From Tetraselmis striata (taxonomy: Eukaryota; Chlorophyta; Chlorodendrophyceae; Chlorodendrales; Chlorodendraceae), in NCBI GenBank assembly GCA_006384855.1, contig VCJN01003259.1, forward strand, positions 124,001 through 188,000: DNA of 64,000 nt, written 5' to 3'. The notes under the pieces are model-generated. The model did no database searches. It saw only the letters and a program-made list of their open reading frames with translations, and was not told where the DNA came from. A program made the translations under genes and the position numbers. This document shows positions 21,703 to 33,370 of this stretch, piece after piece; positions within the stretch are counted from its first letter, which is position 1, and every line of letters starts with the position of its first letter.

Positions 21703-22656
21703 GATGACAGCAATTCCTCGTGATCCACTGTGGCTTCTCCCGCCAGGCTGGGGCTATCTCGCCAGGCTGAGACCCTTTCCTTTGGTGTAGCAGGATACGT
21801 GCTAGGCTATTTTTTTTCCTAAGAAACCTCCAGTGCGGAGGAGGCACCGCTCTACTTCCCTCCACCTACACCTCCGGCTCGATACTCATCCTCTTATTTT
21901 TGATTTTTGCCCCATTTACGTCCTCGATCTTGAATGATGTCTTGAGAGGAAAGATCATTCAAAAATGGTGGTTGTTTTAGCGGAGGTGGGGGGGGGGGGG
22001 GGGGGAACCACTCATGGCCACCCAGGTGGTCCCTGAACGGAATCATTGTCTGCTGCCCAGTTTTGAACGTTGCCCTATGTATCCATAATTTTACTGTCAA
22101 AAGAAATCCCAGCGTGGCCTGTGAGCCACCGGGTACGGACGAGATGTTTGTGGGAGACCCTGTCTGCGCCCGTTCCTCAGATGCAATGGGCGTTTGCGCT
22201 CAGGATCCTGCGAATAACACCCCACTCCTGTTACCCTCTGCGTAGCTATCAGCGTCACGGATGCCACCTTTGAGGAGATTGTGCTGAAGAGCGACGTGCC
22301 CGTGCTGGTTGACTTCTGGGCTCCGTGGTGCGGGCCGTGCCGCATGATCGCGCCCCTGATCGATGAGCTCTCTGAGGACTACGCCGGCAAGATCAAGGCG
22401 GTGAGTGCCAGGGCAGCAGCTCTCACGCAGCGCATTCTGATGTTCTATGCCGCTCGTGTTCCATCCTTCCAACCTAACATTTTATGCACGGCCACAGGTC
22501 AAGCTCAACACTGATGAGAGCCCGGGCGTCGCTACGGAGTACGGCATCCGCAGCATTCCCACAGTGATGATCTTCAAGGACGGCCAGAAGATGGACACCG
22601 TCATCGGGGCGGTGCCCAAGAGCACCCTGACGCAAACCATTGACAAGTATGTGTAG
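21269..22656 (+). CDS. TRXM: Chloroplast m-type thioredoxin
   Basis: Plastid dithiol-disulfide oxidoreductase that passes electrons from ferredoxin-thioredoxin reductase to stromal target enzymes. Exons 21269-21482, 22246-22400 and 22498-22656 total 528 nt, or 175 aa. Residues 1 to about 68 are Ala/Arg/Ser-rich with almost no acidic residues, as expected for a plastid transit peptide. The thioredoxin fold follows: [20 protein letters not shown], redox site WCGPC at 99-103, and cis-proline 144 in SIPT. The mature part is about 107 residues, normal for the family. The start is the Met after CGATCGCA, which gives the transit peptide directly. Intron 1 (763 nt) holds both a 29-nt poly-C and an 18-nt poly-G run. 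Confidence 0.95.
21672..21700. repeat. 29-nt poly-C run in thioredoxin intron 1
   Basis: Uninterrupted C run; a poly-G run of about 18 nt follows at 21988-22005 in the same intron. Confidence 0.95.
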
Positions 22657-22713
22657 ATCAGCATGATTGTGCAAATGAGAGGGGGCGGGAAATGTCCCCT
22701 ATCTTATTCCGAA

Positions 22714-22718
22714 TGTAA
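22714..22718 (+). terminator. TGTAA polyadenylation signal of thioredoxin m
   Basis: TGTAA, the usual green-algal polyadenylation signal, 58 nt after the stop codon. Confidence 0.6.
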
Positions 22719-23260
22719 TCGTTAGATGAGCCATCGCATCTGTCGACGTCCGCCCTCCCTGCCAAGCTCGCACATGTAGCAGTGGCATTGCGCTGCAGTC
22801 TTTTGCAAGTGAAGCAAGGCAATAGCGCTGCGCTGGCCCTCAGATGGGGATGCCCTGATGTGGCCCACAGGACACGGATGCTGTAATTGCGCGGCTGTGG
22901 GCCCCTCACCCACAACTCAATGTTGTCTGCACACAGAGGATGATGTCCACCATGCTAGTGAGTTCCAAGTCCAGCGCAGACATCTTTGACACATTCCTGA
23001 GTGATGATGCACGCAGACTTGGACGCACTGCTGGAAACTAAAAACCCGATGTCTCATTAAGCAATGCTTCCTGAGATAAATATATCACGGTCGCACGTAC
23101 AAGATCAGTGATAGGCGACTGGGCCAGGCGAAATGTGCCGGTGCATATTGCTTGGCTGCCAGGAGGAATTCCATTTAGAATTGGAAAGCATAAACATCTG
23201 GAGTTGTTGAGGAGGATATCGTTGCAGCCTTAATTAATTGGCTCTTATTCTTCGATGCAA
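22719..23260. other. Intergenic space between convergent thioredoxin and TFB4 genes
   Basis: About 540 nt between two convergent 3' ends. No coherent coding, repeat or RNA gene is seen. Confidence 0.5.
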
Positions 23261-23265
23261 TTACA
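23261..23265 (-). terminator. TGTAA polyadenylation signal of TFB4
   Basis: TTACA on the plus strand (TGTAA on the gene's strand), about 100 nt after the stop at 23368. Confidence 0.5.
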
Positions 23266-23367
23266 AAGAAGTAGGGCTTCTGATACCGCAGCTTAATTGT
23301 GGCAGTCACAGCGCCGAATTTGTAGGCAGCCGCTGCTTGATCTTTATTCATTGACCCTCTCGGCGAG

Positions 23368-25093
23368 CTATGCGCCGGCCGAGGGCCCAGCGCCGCTGCC
23401 GGATGCCTGCGTGGCCTGCAACTTGGCACGCTTGGCGCTGAAGGCGCTGCCGCATGTTGAGCACTCGGACAGGCCCTACGCATCAACGCAGAAAAGCTAT
23501 GTCAGTGGCGTGTCGCAAAACAGCACAAGCAAGCTGGGGCAGCCACAACAACCGGAGCCGCACCTCGCAGAAGATGGATAGGCACACAGAGCACACATAC
23601 CCCAGGTCAATGGACCGCTGCGCCGCACACACACAAGCCAAGACGTGAGTCCTGATTCAGGGCATTTTAGAAGGGGAAATCAGCGCGTGGTAGGTGGGGA
23701 AGGGGTGGGGGTACCTTGTGGCAGAAGCACGAAGCTCGGAAATCTACGCCTGTAGGCTTGGGCAGCTGCAGGAAGCTGCGAGACTGCGTGTCTGCAGTGA
23801 ACACCGTCTGCAGCGTTCCCGGGCGTCAAAGGGGTATTGGATGATTAGGAGGGGGGGTATTAGGCAGTTGGGTGCTCTCCTAATATGAATGTCTGGGGAT
23901 CGGGGAAGAGGGAAAGCCAGGCCGCTGGCAGAGGCTGCCCCTCCGCTCACCAGGAGGTATTGCAGTAGCGCAGAGGGCCGTGGCGGCCGCAGGTAGACAC
24001 CCTTGGTGAGGTGGACGGCCTGCTGCAGGAAGGACGAGTCGCTGCGGCCGAGCATGCAGGCGTCGATGACGACCTCGGCTTTCTGTGGGGATGCCCCAAG
24101 GACGAGCGCGACGGGTGGCGTCAGGGATACGCACAATAAGACAGTAGGATGCGCCCGGAAGCGGCTGCTCCTCAGGCCGGCATGAGAGGGGATGGGGGGC
24201 ACCTGGGCGGAGAAGATGCTGTTCATGAACGCGATGTATTGCGACTGCACATCCGGGGATCCCTGAAGGACGAGTAGGCGCGGCTTGCTGGCAGTGGCGG
24301 CAGCGCCCTTGGGCACCAGCCCCCGGCGCGACAGGCTGTTGAGGTAGCACAGCGCTCGGGAGAGCGTGCCCGACAGTGCGGGCTGTTGCTTGCCGCTGTC
24401 CCCGCCGCCCTCGCTTGACGCACCCAGTGCCTGAAGCCCCGTCACCACCGCGCTGCACACCGAGGCGCGGCTCTCCGCGCTCGCTGTCTGCTTCCCCTTC
24501 CCCTTGAGCCCTGCAGACTCGTAGAGCAATACGCTGGGGGCGGGATTCCTCGTCAGCAGCGGAACCAGCAGGACAGGCGAATGCACCCTTGGCAATCCCC
24601 AGGGGCGGCGTCAGGGGTCGTGGGGCCACTACTAACCTCTTGTTGTCGTGCACGCAGAAAATGGCTAGCCGGTTGTCTTCATTGAGCAGCAGGAAGGCGT
24701 TTATGTACACGAGGAGCTGTGGCGCGGAATACATGCAGAGCCGGGCAGGGAGCCGTCAGTACAGCACGGTATCCCCCCTTGCTCGCCTACTGGAGATGCA
24801 GCGACAGTTGCTCATTCAGGGGGCGGGGCGCACCTGCTCCACAAAAGCCTGGAAGTCAAGCAGGCCGCCGCCCTCGCGCTCCGAGTCAGGCGTGGTGTTC
24901 ACACTACCCCAGTACGACGGAGCCGTCTCCACAATCATCACCAGCACTGTGCTATCCTCCTCTGAGGTATCAGCAGGCGGCAGCGCCGGGGGCACTGGTC
25001 AGCAAGAGCCAGTATAGGGGAGGGGGGGGGGGGGGGGTCAATTAGTATTCTTGACTTCGGATGTGGCATCCCGGCCTCACCTGAGTCTCCCAT
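23368..25093 (-). CDS. GTF2H3: TFIIH core subunit p34 (TFB4 / GTF2H3)
   Basis: Subunit of the TFIIH core, which opens DNA in transcription initiation and nucleotide excision repair; p34 pairs with p44. Exons 5' to 3': 25093-25081, 24994-24834, 24716-24637, 24533-24203, 24082-23951, 23807-23715, 23617-23564, 23475-23368; these total 972 nt, or 323 aa, normal for the family. A vWA-like N-terminal domain is shown by VLVMIVETAPSYWGSV and LLVYINAFLLLNEDNRLAIF, then LSRALCYLNSL, QYIAFMNSIFSAQ and KAEVVIDACML. The C-terminal zinc-binding part is GVDFRASCFCHK, GYVCSVCLSIFCEG and SECSTCGSAF, with eight Cys in paired C-x-x-C style. The 13-nt first exon encodes MGDS and is inferred from phase and splice sites. 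Poly-G runs lie in the first intron and upstream. Confidence 0.95.
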
Positions 25094-26864
25094 AGCGCCC
25101 CACCCTGAGCCTCGCAGCTCACAGAACACGTGCGCCTCCTGCTGGCAAAAGAGGATTAATGCTGGGGGTGGAGCCTTGCAAGCACTGGCCGCAAAAGGCG
25201 GCGGGAGCGGCCTGGACTGCTGGGGAACAGGACGCGGCCAACGAGCGAGAATGAACCGACGCTGGAGGGCAACGCGCGTATATGTTACACCTTGGTTCGA
25301 TCGGAGTGTCTCTCAGTCCGCCGTGTGAATGTAGAAGGCTGTTGCAGGAGGCGGGAGGGTGGCAGTATGTGTGTGTATGTGTGTGTGTGTTGGGGGGGGG
25401 GGGGGGGGGGGGGGGGGAGGGGGCGCGGTGACGCAACTAGCCCAAGGCAATGGCAGGCGCTGGTGACGCAGCCGCTACCCGATCGCCGAAAAATCGCCGC
25501 CGGGAACGATTCACCCAGCAGTCGCCATATTATTTTAATAATTGCCCGTCACAACCGTGGATGACCATATCCACGGAATCACTCGTCAACCCAGCACTAC
25601 CACTATCTACATAAAGATGTATGGTACATATACAAATGATGTACAAAATGATGCCCCCAGACGCTCTCCCTGGCCTGTGACCAAAAAGATTACATGAGCT
25701 AGCAGCAGAAGGCGATATCGGAAATCACCAAAATAAAAGGCAATCAGAAAGGTCCTCTACATCGACTGCGGGGTGGAAGCAGTAACATGAGAAGACGCAA
25801 AAAGATTAAATAACGAATTTGTGTACCGCGATATTATTTATAATTATATCATATCGAAATACAGGGAAGCGCTACGACGTAAGGAGTGGTAGTCGCTATG
25901 GTATTCCTGCTGGTCGTGGCAGCCACGAAACGACCAGTCGGCAAGACCCGTTTCACAGCGCTCTGCTGATTAGGGACCCTTATGACTGCGGGCGAATCGA
26001 GTCGCCTCAGACATCGCGATAGGCGAAGAATCCGTTTGTCTCTCTCCAGGCGACGCTGGCGAGAGCTGGGAACCAGGTATGTCTTCTTCCGTTGCGGTAC
26101 GTTGACAAAGTGCGCCAGTAGCACCTGTCGCGCTCCCGTCGGGCGGAGGCGCGCTACTGGTGGCCTGAGTACTCGTACGAGGTACAGGGCGGAGGGCAGG
26201 GATAGCGGATGATGGCGCGCCTGCTAGAACTTTCTTGCCTTTCCGCGCCGCCCATCCCGAGTCCGGCCGCGTTAACCGATGATAGGCCTGTCCTCCGTGC
26301 TCTGTCGGGTCAGTCGCCATATTCACCAGGTCGTGAAAGACTCGAAGCGCCGCTGTGCACACGTCTGCTTTCTTACGGCGGGCTCCCAGGGCTCTATGAT
26401 TGGCGCCCCAAGAGCTGCGGAATGCAGCGGGCTTGCGCTTTGATCGCGCGCCGTTACCCGGGCCAGCATGCATCGTTCCGCTCACCGTGTGGCATCGTGA
26501 CGCTACTGCCAGGGAGTCCCGTCTACGGATATTGTGACCTACCTGCGCGATTGTACCGTGACAGCGGCCGAACGGGTCGGGTGGGGATCGCGCGCTTTGG
26601 TCGGGTTCGCTTATTGCCGCCTTCCATCTGGTTTAGAAACGTGGTGCTATACTGGAAATCGCGAAAATGCTCAGCGAGTCACTGGAACCGCCCATCAGCG
26701 CCGCTATCCCAAAATTATTCCCGCCAAGTAGTTGAACAAGCGAAACGCTCTTCTTCTGCCCCCTTGCTGCCGCGCCGCTGCTGCAGGTTTCACACACACT
26801 GCGGCAATCACCTCTGCGGCGTGTGGATTGCCAGCTGCAGGCGAACCCGCCACTGCCCTTCACA
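25094..26864. other. Interval between TFB4 and the membrane-protein gene
   Basis: TFB4 upstream region with a 26-nt poly-G run preceded by a GT-rich tract (25366-25417). Then AT-rich DNA (25560-25870), then a GC-balanced stretch (25900-26860) with open frames on both strands but no recognisable domain. Upstream exons of the next gene could lie here. Confidence 0.4.
25392..25417. repeat. 26-nt poly-G run
   Basis: Uninterrupted G run directly after a (GT)n tract, upstream of TFB4. Confidence 0.95.
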
Positions 26865-27528
26865 ATGCTGCTTACACCGCCCTTAGTGTCAGTATTTGGA
26901 ACCGCAACTGCCGTCGGCGGCCTCTTCGCGCCGGCACCCTTGCGAAGCGTGTGCCATGCGCTTGCAGTGATCCTGCTGGGACCGCGGCTGCTGGGGGAGA
27001 AGACGTACACCCGACTGTCGCTGATGATGATGCTGTACTGCTGGCTGGAGGAGCTGAATGTCCCAGGCTACCGGTCCCCGGGGGTGCCCGCGCTGCTGGT
27101 CAATTTCTGCGCAATCTCTCTCTCCTTTCACGCCTCTGTGCTGCTAGACCCCACCGGCTTCCCCCGCATGGCCTCCTTCAGCGGGTACAGCATGGGTGGC
27201 TTCCATGTGGGCAACTTCTTGGTGCACATCCTGCCAGTAATCCTCCTCCTGACGTGGACCGCCCGCGATCTACCAGGGCTACGCTGATGCCGTCAGCGGT
27301 GTGGGGCCCTGCCTCGGGCTCATCACTGCCGCCAATCATCTCATTTGGTCCCTTTTCACCGCCAAGGGGCTTGACCTGTCCGAGGTGTACCTCTACTTCC
27401 ACCCCTGGATCTGGACCTCCCTCTGGGTAGTAGCGATTGCCACACACCTCGTCCTAGGCGCTTGCTGGCAAAGTGCCGTAGCAGCAGTCCTTCAACTTCC
27501 ACCCCTTGATGATGCGGCACTGAGCTGA
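26865..27528 (+). CDS. Unrecognised multi-pass membrane protein (one apparent frameshift)
   Basis: Not assigned to a family. An open frame from ATG 26865 encodes several hydrophobic helices (LLTPPLVSVFGTATAVGG, SLMMMLYCWLEELNVPG, VPALLVNFCAISLSFHASVL, FHVGNFLVHILPVILLLTW). It runs into a stop at 27285-27287. The next frame carries on as AIYQGYADAVSGVGPCLGLI, NHLIWSLFTAKGLDLSEVYL and IWTSLWVVAIATHLVLG, ending at 27528. One extra base near 27255-27262 (GACCGCCCGC) explains the break. About 220 residues and six or seven membrane spans are predicted once it is ignored. Histidines at helix edges (FHVGN, LVHILP, YFHPWIW) could be functional. A 5' exon upstream is possible. Confidence 0.5.
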
Positions 27529-27723
27529 CAAGCTAGGTACCATGGACAAGGTCAGGCACTCCAAGCCCTAGTAGAATCAGTCCATGCCGTACCAGGGGGG
27601 GAGCTGTCCCAGCTGAGGCGTGTTGCAAAATAAAACTTACCTTTAATTCCGGAGACGGGCGCCGGCCACTCAGCAGCATTTACGAGATCTATGGAACACT
27701 GGAGTTATTCATGCATACTGCTA

Positions 27724-27724
27724 C

Positions 27725-27776
<52 letters not shown>
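27724..27776. repeat. (AC)n microsatellite
   Basis: AC dinucleotide run of about 50 nt in intergenic DNA. Confidence 0.95.
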
Positions 27777-28840
27777 CTGTGCCATTTTCGTGCTTAACCG
27801 CCGGGACAGCCACTGCGTGGACATCAGATACATGCTATTTTGACTTTCGGCTTCCACTGTGCTTTATGCTTTCAAGTGACATGAAAATGGAGCCCGCAGC
27901 AGCTTGCACGCCATGTGTGACTTAACATTTAATTGGATTCGCAAGCCGGAAAATGATGAATTGTTGTGTAGCAACAACTCGGATTATCCGTGTTGTATAT
28001 TTATGATGTATTCTGACGCATTTCCAGATAACTGTGTTTTTCCCTCTCGTGGGGTTCCAAAATAATAAAATGCCGCAAACCAAAAAGTGCGTTACAGTAC
28101 TCAGTTTATCTAATTGTGGCAGTTTTTTTTCTGGGCAGTTGTGGTTGAATGGCAACAAATGACCAATTGAATTCTCACTGACATTTAAATGAATGCTGTG
28201 TCAACTCCACAAATGGCGGAATGATTAAAACTATGCACAAAGGTCCGGTCTCATCTACTTGATTCAGCAATACCAGAAGTAGATCGGCACTGCGACTTGG
28301 TTCAGGTAACTTGCGCGCCGGCCAGGAACACTACTACAAACAACGCCAACCTGCAACAGGGCCGGCAGCCCCTTCAGACTAGCAACGCTGCGCCAACATG
28401 AATGGTGTGTGATGCCCCAGGCACCTCTGGGCCCCTGGCCGCACGCAAGTCGCCCGGGACCCATCCGCAGAAGGAGAGCCGGCTGTTTGGCGGCCCGACA
28501 TGTCGGCAGAGGGACAACACCGCTTCCTGTCCTGCCTGTGCCTGCAACTCACGCCGGAAGCATGGGGGGCACGAAAGATCTGTCACAGGCTCCCATCCTG
28601 ATGTATAGATCATGTCCCACCTCACCGCATCAGGAACCCACACCCTCCACGTTGAAGATCATACAGCGACTCCGCGACACAACTGTATCACACATCGTCC
28701 TATTATGCGGGTCATCGAAATGGTCGGCGAAAGCAACAACGCATGTCCCCGATGTAAGTAACAGGATCCGGCGGGTAGTGCTAGTGCGACGGCAGGCAGA
28801 GCTGGCAGTGGTTCGGGTAATGTTGCCGACATGTGGGACG

Positions 28841-28918
28841 GCGTACAGAAACGGCGTACAGAAACGGCGTACAGAAACGGCGTACAGAAACGGCGTACAG
28901 AAACGGCGTACAGAAACG
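28841..28918. repeat. 13-bp tandem repeat, six copies
   Basis: Six perfect copies of GCGTACAGAAACG, just downstream of the donor of the last identified MCMDC2-like exon, so probably intronic. Confidence 0.9.
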
Positions 28919-28932
28919 GCTGCGGGGCGCAC

Positions 28933-31900
28933 CTTGAGCAGCTCCATCCTATCTGCGGGAGGCAGGCCCACAAACTGGGTGGCAGACAGACCCACCAGCG
29001 TCTCCAGAGCTGCGCCCTCAGCGGCCAGCCACACCGCGCCCTCGTCGACACCCGTTGCGACATCAGTCACTGACACGAACCCCACCAACTGTGCCTCCGC
29101 CTGTAGAGAAAGAGAGCACACGTAGAAGTTCAGCCGCGCGGGAGGGGTCATCACCGAGTAGCCAACCAAGGCCGCGCTTGGCTCGGCGATTGCAAGTTGC
29201 GGATGCCCCGGAGATTATCCAAATTGCTCAAGACAGCGGCAGCGACCGCCTGCAATGGCATTGTTGAAGACTTCTGATGCCGCCGCTGCTTCGCTGATTC
29301 CGCTTCTGTCTGGACCGGGGAGGGGGGCTGTGTTCACCTCGGAGGATCCACATTCTCGGTCGCAAAAGCGGCACTCCCACAGGCCATCTCGAAAGTCCGG
29401 CCCCACGCCTGCAGCGGCCACGACGAGAATGCTCAGAAGGCGGCCGGCGCCGGAAGATGTCAGGGCACCGATTCAACATGCAATAATCCGCCGGTGGTCC
29501 AATGCATCAGGTGGCGTGGGTGGCAGCGTTATAGTAGTTTGCACTACGATTTTACGTACGACTTGGGGAGACCGGCACATCTGTCGACTCCGACCCCATG
29601 GCGTCCGCTCCCTCGCACTCATCATCATCGAAGAAACCCTGCGACAAGGGGATATCAGGTCAGCGCGATGACACGGGGGAAGGGGCAGGTTCTCTCTATC
29701 GACTGCTCGCTGGCCACCTGAGGCGAAGAAATGTCAGAATTTTTTGGTGTTCCTCGCGTAGCAGTATACTGTGATCGACGCCAATGGGCGATACAACGCA
29801 CAGTAAAACATCATCGGTAATCGACGACATGCCAGGTCTCCTTCAGGCAGAGACAGGGCGCTTGCTGAGGCGCACCTCCAGCAAGGACGACCCAACCAGC
29901 GGACGGTGGCAGTGCTGGTGCGCCCTCCGGACCCGCACGTGCACCTCGCGGACGCGCACGCGGGCCAGCACCACGGCGCCCGGCCCCACTTGCACCGCCT
30001 CGCCCGTGCGCCCCCCGCCAGGCGCGGCCCTATCCGCAAGGGAGGTCAGAGCGTCGCCCAGGCGGTAGACATTGTCGCTGCGGGCGGGCACATCCAGCCA
30101 AGCAGCCATCAGCACAGGCCAGCGCTGAAAACGTCGCCGCAACGTAAGAATTGTCTCCGAGTGTCGACGCGGTAATAAGAATACTGCGAATAACAGGAGT
30201 CCCTACATGTCAGAGGACAAATCTGACGAAATTATACATAGCGAATGTTAGTACAGTTTGAATGCAAGCCCAACTTTCAAGACGCATGCAATAACGGCTC
30301 TTATACATGTGTGTGACCAGATACTCTGCAATGAAGCTCCCGTGGCGACCTAGTGCTCTGCAATGAAGAGAACTCGGCTTGCCCGATACAGTCCCGACTC
30401 GCGTTTCACAGGTACGCACGACACTTCCGGAGAGCGTAGTATTGTCGGAAGGGAAAAGTGGGAATCGAGTATTTAAAATCGGCAGCAGTCAAGTGATTAC
30501 TCGCGCACGTGTGCGCAGATTTTTCAGAGACACTGTCAGGCGGCTATGTATGATGGAAGCATTATTAGAAACTTAAAAGGTGTAGCCGTCTTACCCGTTC
30601 AGCTGCGGGCTGGCCAACAGACCCGGCAGGCCCGACAGACTGTAAACGGCGGCGCCCGGTCCAAGCTCCAGGGAGTACACGCGGCATTTGCCATCCGCCG
30701 CCTTCACGCTGCGCAGCGGGGGCGGCCGGCCGACGAGGATTCAACGGGGCGCGCAACGAGGTAACGATGTCATTTGAGGATTTGTTTTGCGGATTGGTGT
30801 ATACTGCGCACGCAAACAACAATTATATGACCACTACGGTGTGATGGATATGATATGACGGCGATGATGCTGCGGATGTGGTCACAAAATAGTCACATAC
30901 CAGTCTCAGCATGAGTTAACTACAATGATAAGATAAGATGACGAATGCGATGGATACGATGACGGCTGACATCACGAATAGGCCAACCTGAACATATTCC
31001 TTATGAAGATGCGGCAGTCACAGTACAGCCTTGGAAGCCAGGATGAGATATTCGCCCTGTTGACATTAAAAATAAGCCGAGCAAAGGACGGTATGTTGTC
31101 GGACGCGCAGCAGCACGACAGCATAGCAAAGCGCCCCGGGGGTCCGGTCACTTAACGTTTAGATTCGAAGACCTTGATGTGCCGGAACGAATACTGTCAG
31201 AGAATATATCGCAAGGTGACGAGGCAGCAGCGCCGGGGAGAAGGCTCTGAAACCGCCACAGCGAGTTGGGGGAGGCGTGGTTGGCGCGCATTCGAACCTG
31301 GAGGCCTCCGCGCCTGTGGCCATCACGATGTGGCCGGGGCGCATGCTGCGCGCCACCTTCAGCAGCTCGCGCCTGTCGCCACTGTAGCCAACCTGGACCT
31401 GGCCGGGAACGGCGGGGGCGCGCGTAGCAGTGGTGTCATTGTTATCGCTCGGCCCTGCTGCGGAGTCATACTTTGTGGACTGGTATATACAGAGCGAGAG
31501 ACTAACGCAAATAATAACTGTCACGCGGCTACTATGCCCCTGGCCCTCTGCGGGGTACCCGTGGCGTCGGGGCAGTAGGCGTTGTTCGGCTGTACCCTGT
31601 ACTAGAAGTCATGTATAAGTTGTGCACTCGCGTCGCCCCATGCAACGTTGGCGACCTATGGAATGATGCTACCAATTCAAAGCATTCATTTCTGAGTATA
31701 TAAATCAAACCGACGACTGTCGCAATCAGGTTGAACGTGGATAACCGCTGCTATTCGAGCAGGGCTGTAATGACTACCCAAGAACCCAAAACCCTACAAC
31801 ATTCCAGGTGTACTGTGAAACACTGATGATGCCCTACTTAATTATGAATGAATTATTTATTTTTCGTAGGTAAGATAGCGAGAATAATTCTCTATGAATT

Positions 31901-33320
31901 GTTAGCGAATATTAGTACCAGTAGGCGCTGATGGGCTGCTCTGCTCTTTGGTCCCCGCTCTCACTGGGCACAGCAGTATTTGCTTTCACCGTGCCAGCAG
32001 CATCAATCACCACCGCTGTTGCCACCTGTTCAGCGGTACGTGTGATGCGCAGGAGTGGGGGGAAGCGGGGGGCGGGTGGTGGTGGGGGGTGGGGGGGGGG
32101 GGGGGGGCAGTGCGGGGAGGGCGGACAGTGCGGTGATGGGGCGCGGGGCTTACCTCCACCGACACGCCGTCCACTCGGAGCAGGAGGTGCAGCCAGGATG
32201 GGCACTCCGTCGCTGACTGCGTCGAGGCCATGGAGGATCCTGCGGCCTGCGTAGCGCCCATCGCTGACACGCCCTTGCTGTAGCGCACGGAGAGCAATTC
32301 GCCCAGGAGGGTGCTGGCCGCGGACCCGGCGCCCCCCGCCCTGGCGCTCGTGTGGCCCAGCTTCATCCTCTTGGCACCGTTAGGGATCGCTAGAGGCTGC
32401 TGGGGGCAGGTCAGGGGCAGAGCCGCGTTCATGAGACACCGGGGTCACTGCGAGGACGGCCTTCGCGACAACACCCACCGGCATCGACACCTCCCAAGCA
32501 CTCCGCTTGACGAGGCACGGGGCTGCCTTGCCGACCTGACAACGGCTCAACGGAGGGCGCACGCACGGGTTGGCTCTCACCCCTTTGGCCGCCCATAGAA
32601 TGGTTTCTGGCCCGATCTCCAAGCACAGCGCCGCTGTCGCCAAGGTCGGCGGCCCTGCGCCACGTTGCAGGGTGTCATGAAAGGGGGCGGAGGAAGGATG
32701 TCACGGGGGATGGAGGTGGGGGCGGGGGGGGGGGGGGGGGGGGGGAGCAGGCTGCTTCGGCCGAGCGAAAGGGTGGCCCTCACCTGGCGGAGGCCAGGGC
32801 CGCTGGCTGTCAGCCGCAGCAACGCACTGCGCAGCCGCCTGGGATAGCGCGCGCACAGCCACCATGTCCAGTGCCACCACCTCCCCCTCCGCCAGCAGGT
32901 CTCCCAGAGCCACCTACGAGGCGCAGCCACGCCGCAAGATTTGGTGGCACATAACCTAGCCCGAGTGTCCGGCAACCGAAGGAAGTTGGGAGCGGGGGGG
33001 GGGGGGGGGGGGGGGGTGAAGAGGTCCGGCGAGGCGAGTGGCGGTCCCTACCTGCTTGTCATACAGGATGAGAGGCAGCTGCGGCGCCAGTGCGCCTGAC
33101 GCCACATGCCGCTGGATTGTGACCACGCGGTGCTGCGCCTGACATCCCACTCGAAAGTCAGCTACTGCTGCCGATTCTCATACGCACACTACACAACAGC
33201 AACTCCCCCCCCCCCCCCCCCCCTAACCCCTCCATAAACACGTACTTCAATGGTTTTCTTATCATCAAATACAAGATAGTAAGATTACCACATACTTTTA
33301 TATTTGGTTATCAAGAGAGT

Positions 33321-33370
<50 letters not shown>

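Larger units (their letters stand above)
27529..28932. other. Interval with AC microsatellite and 13-bp tandem repeats
   Basis: 3' flank of the membrane-protein gene, then AT-rich DNA (27900-28260). 28300-28660 has minus-strand open frames that may be 3' exons or UTR of the MCMDC2-like gene, but no domain is recognisable. Confidence 0.4.

Noticed and set aside
28841-28918. CRISPR-like array
   Set aside because: The 13-bp units are directly adjacent with no spacers; this is a plain tandem repeat in a eukaryotic intron.
28841-28922. Protein repeat (VRRFCTPFLYA) at the end of the MCMDC2-like exon
   Set aside because: A good donor (AAG/GTGCGC) at 28932-28933 precedes it, so the repeat is intronic.
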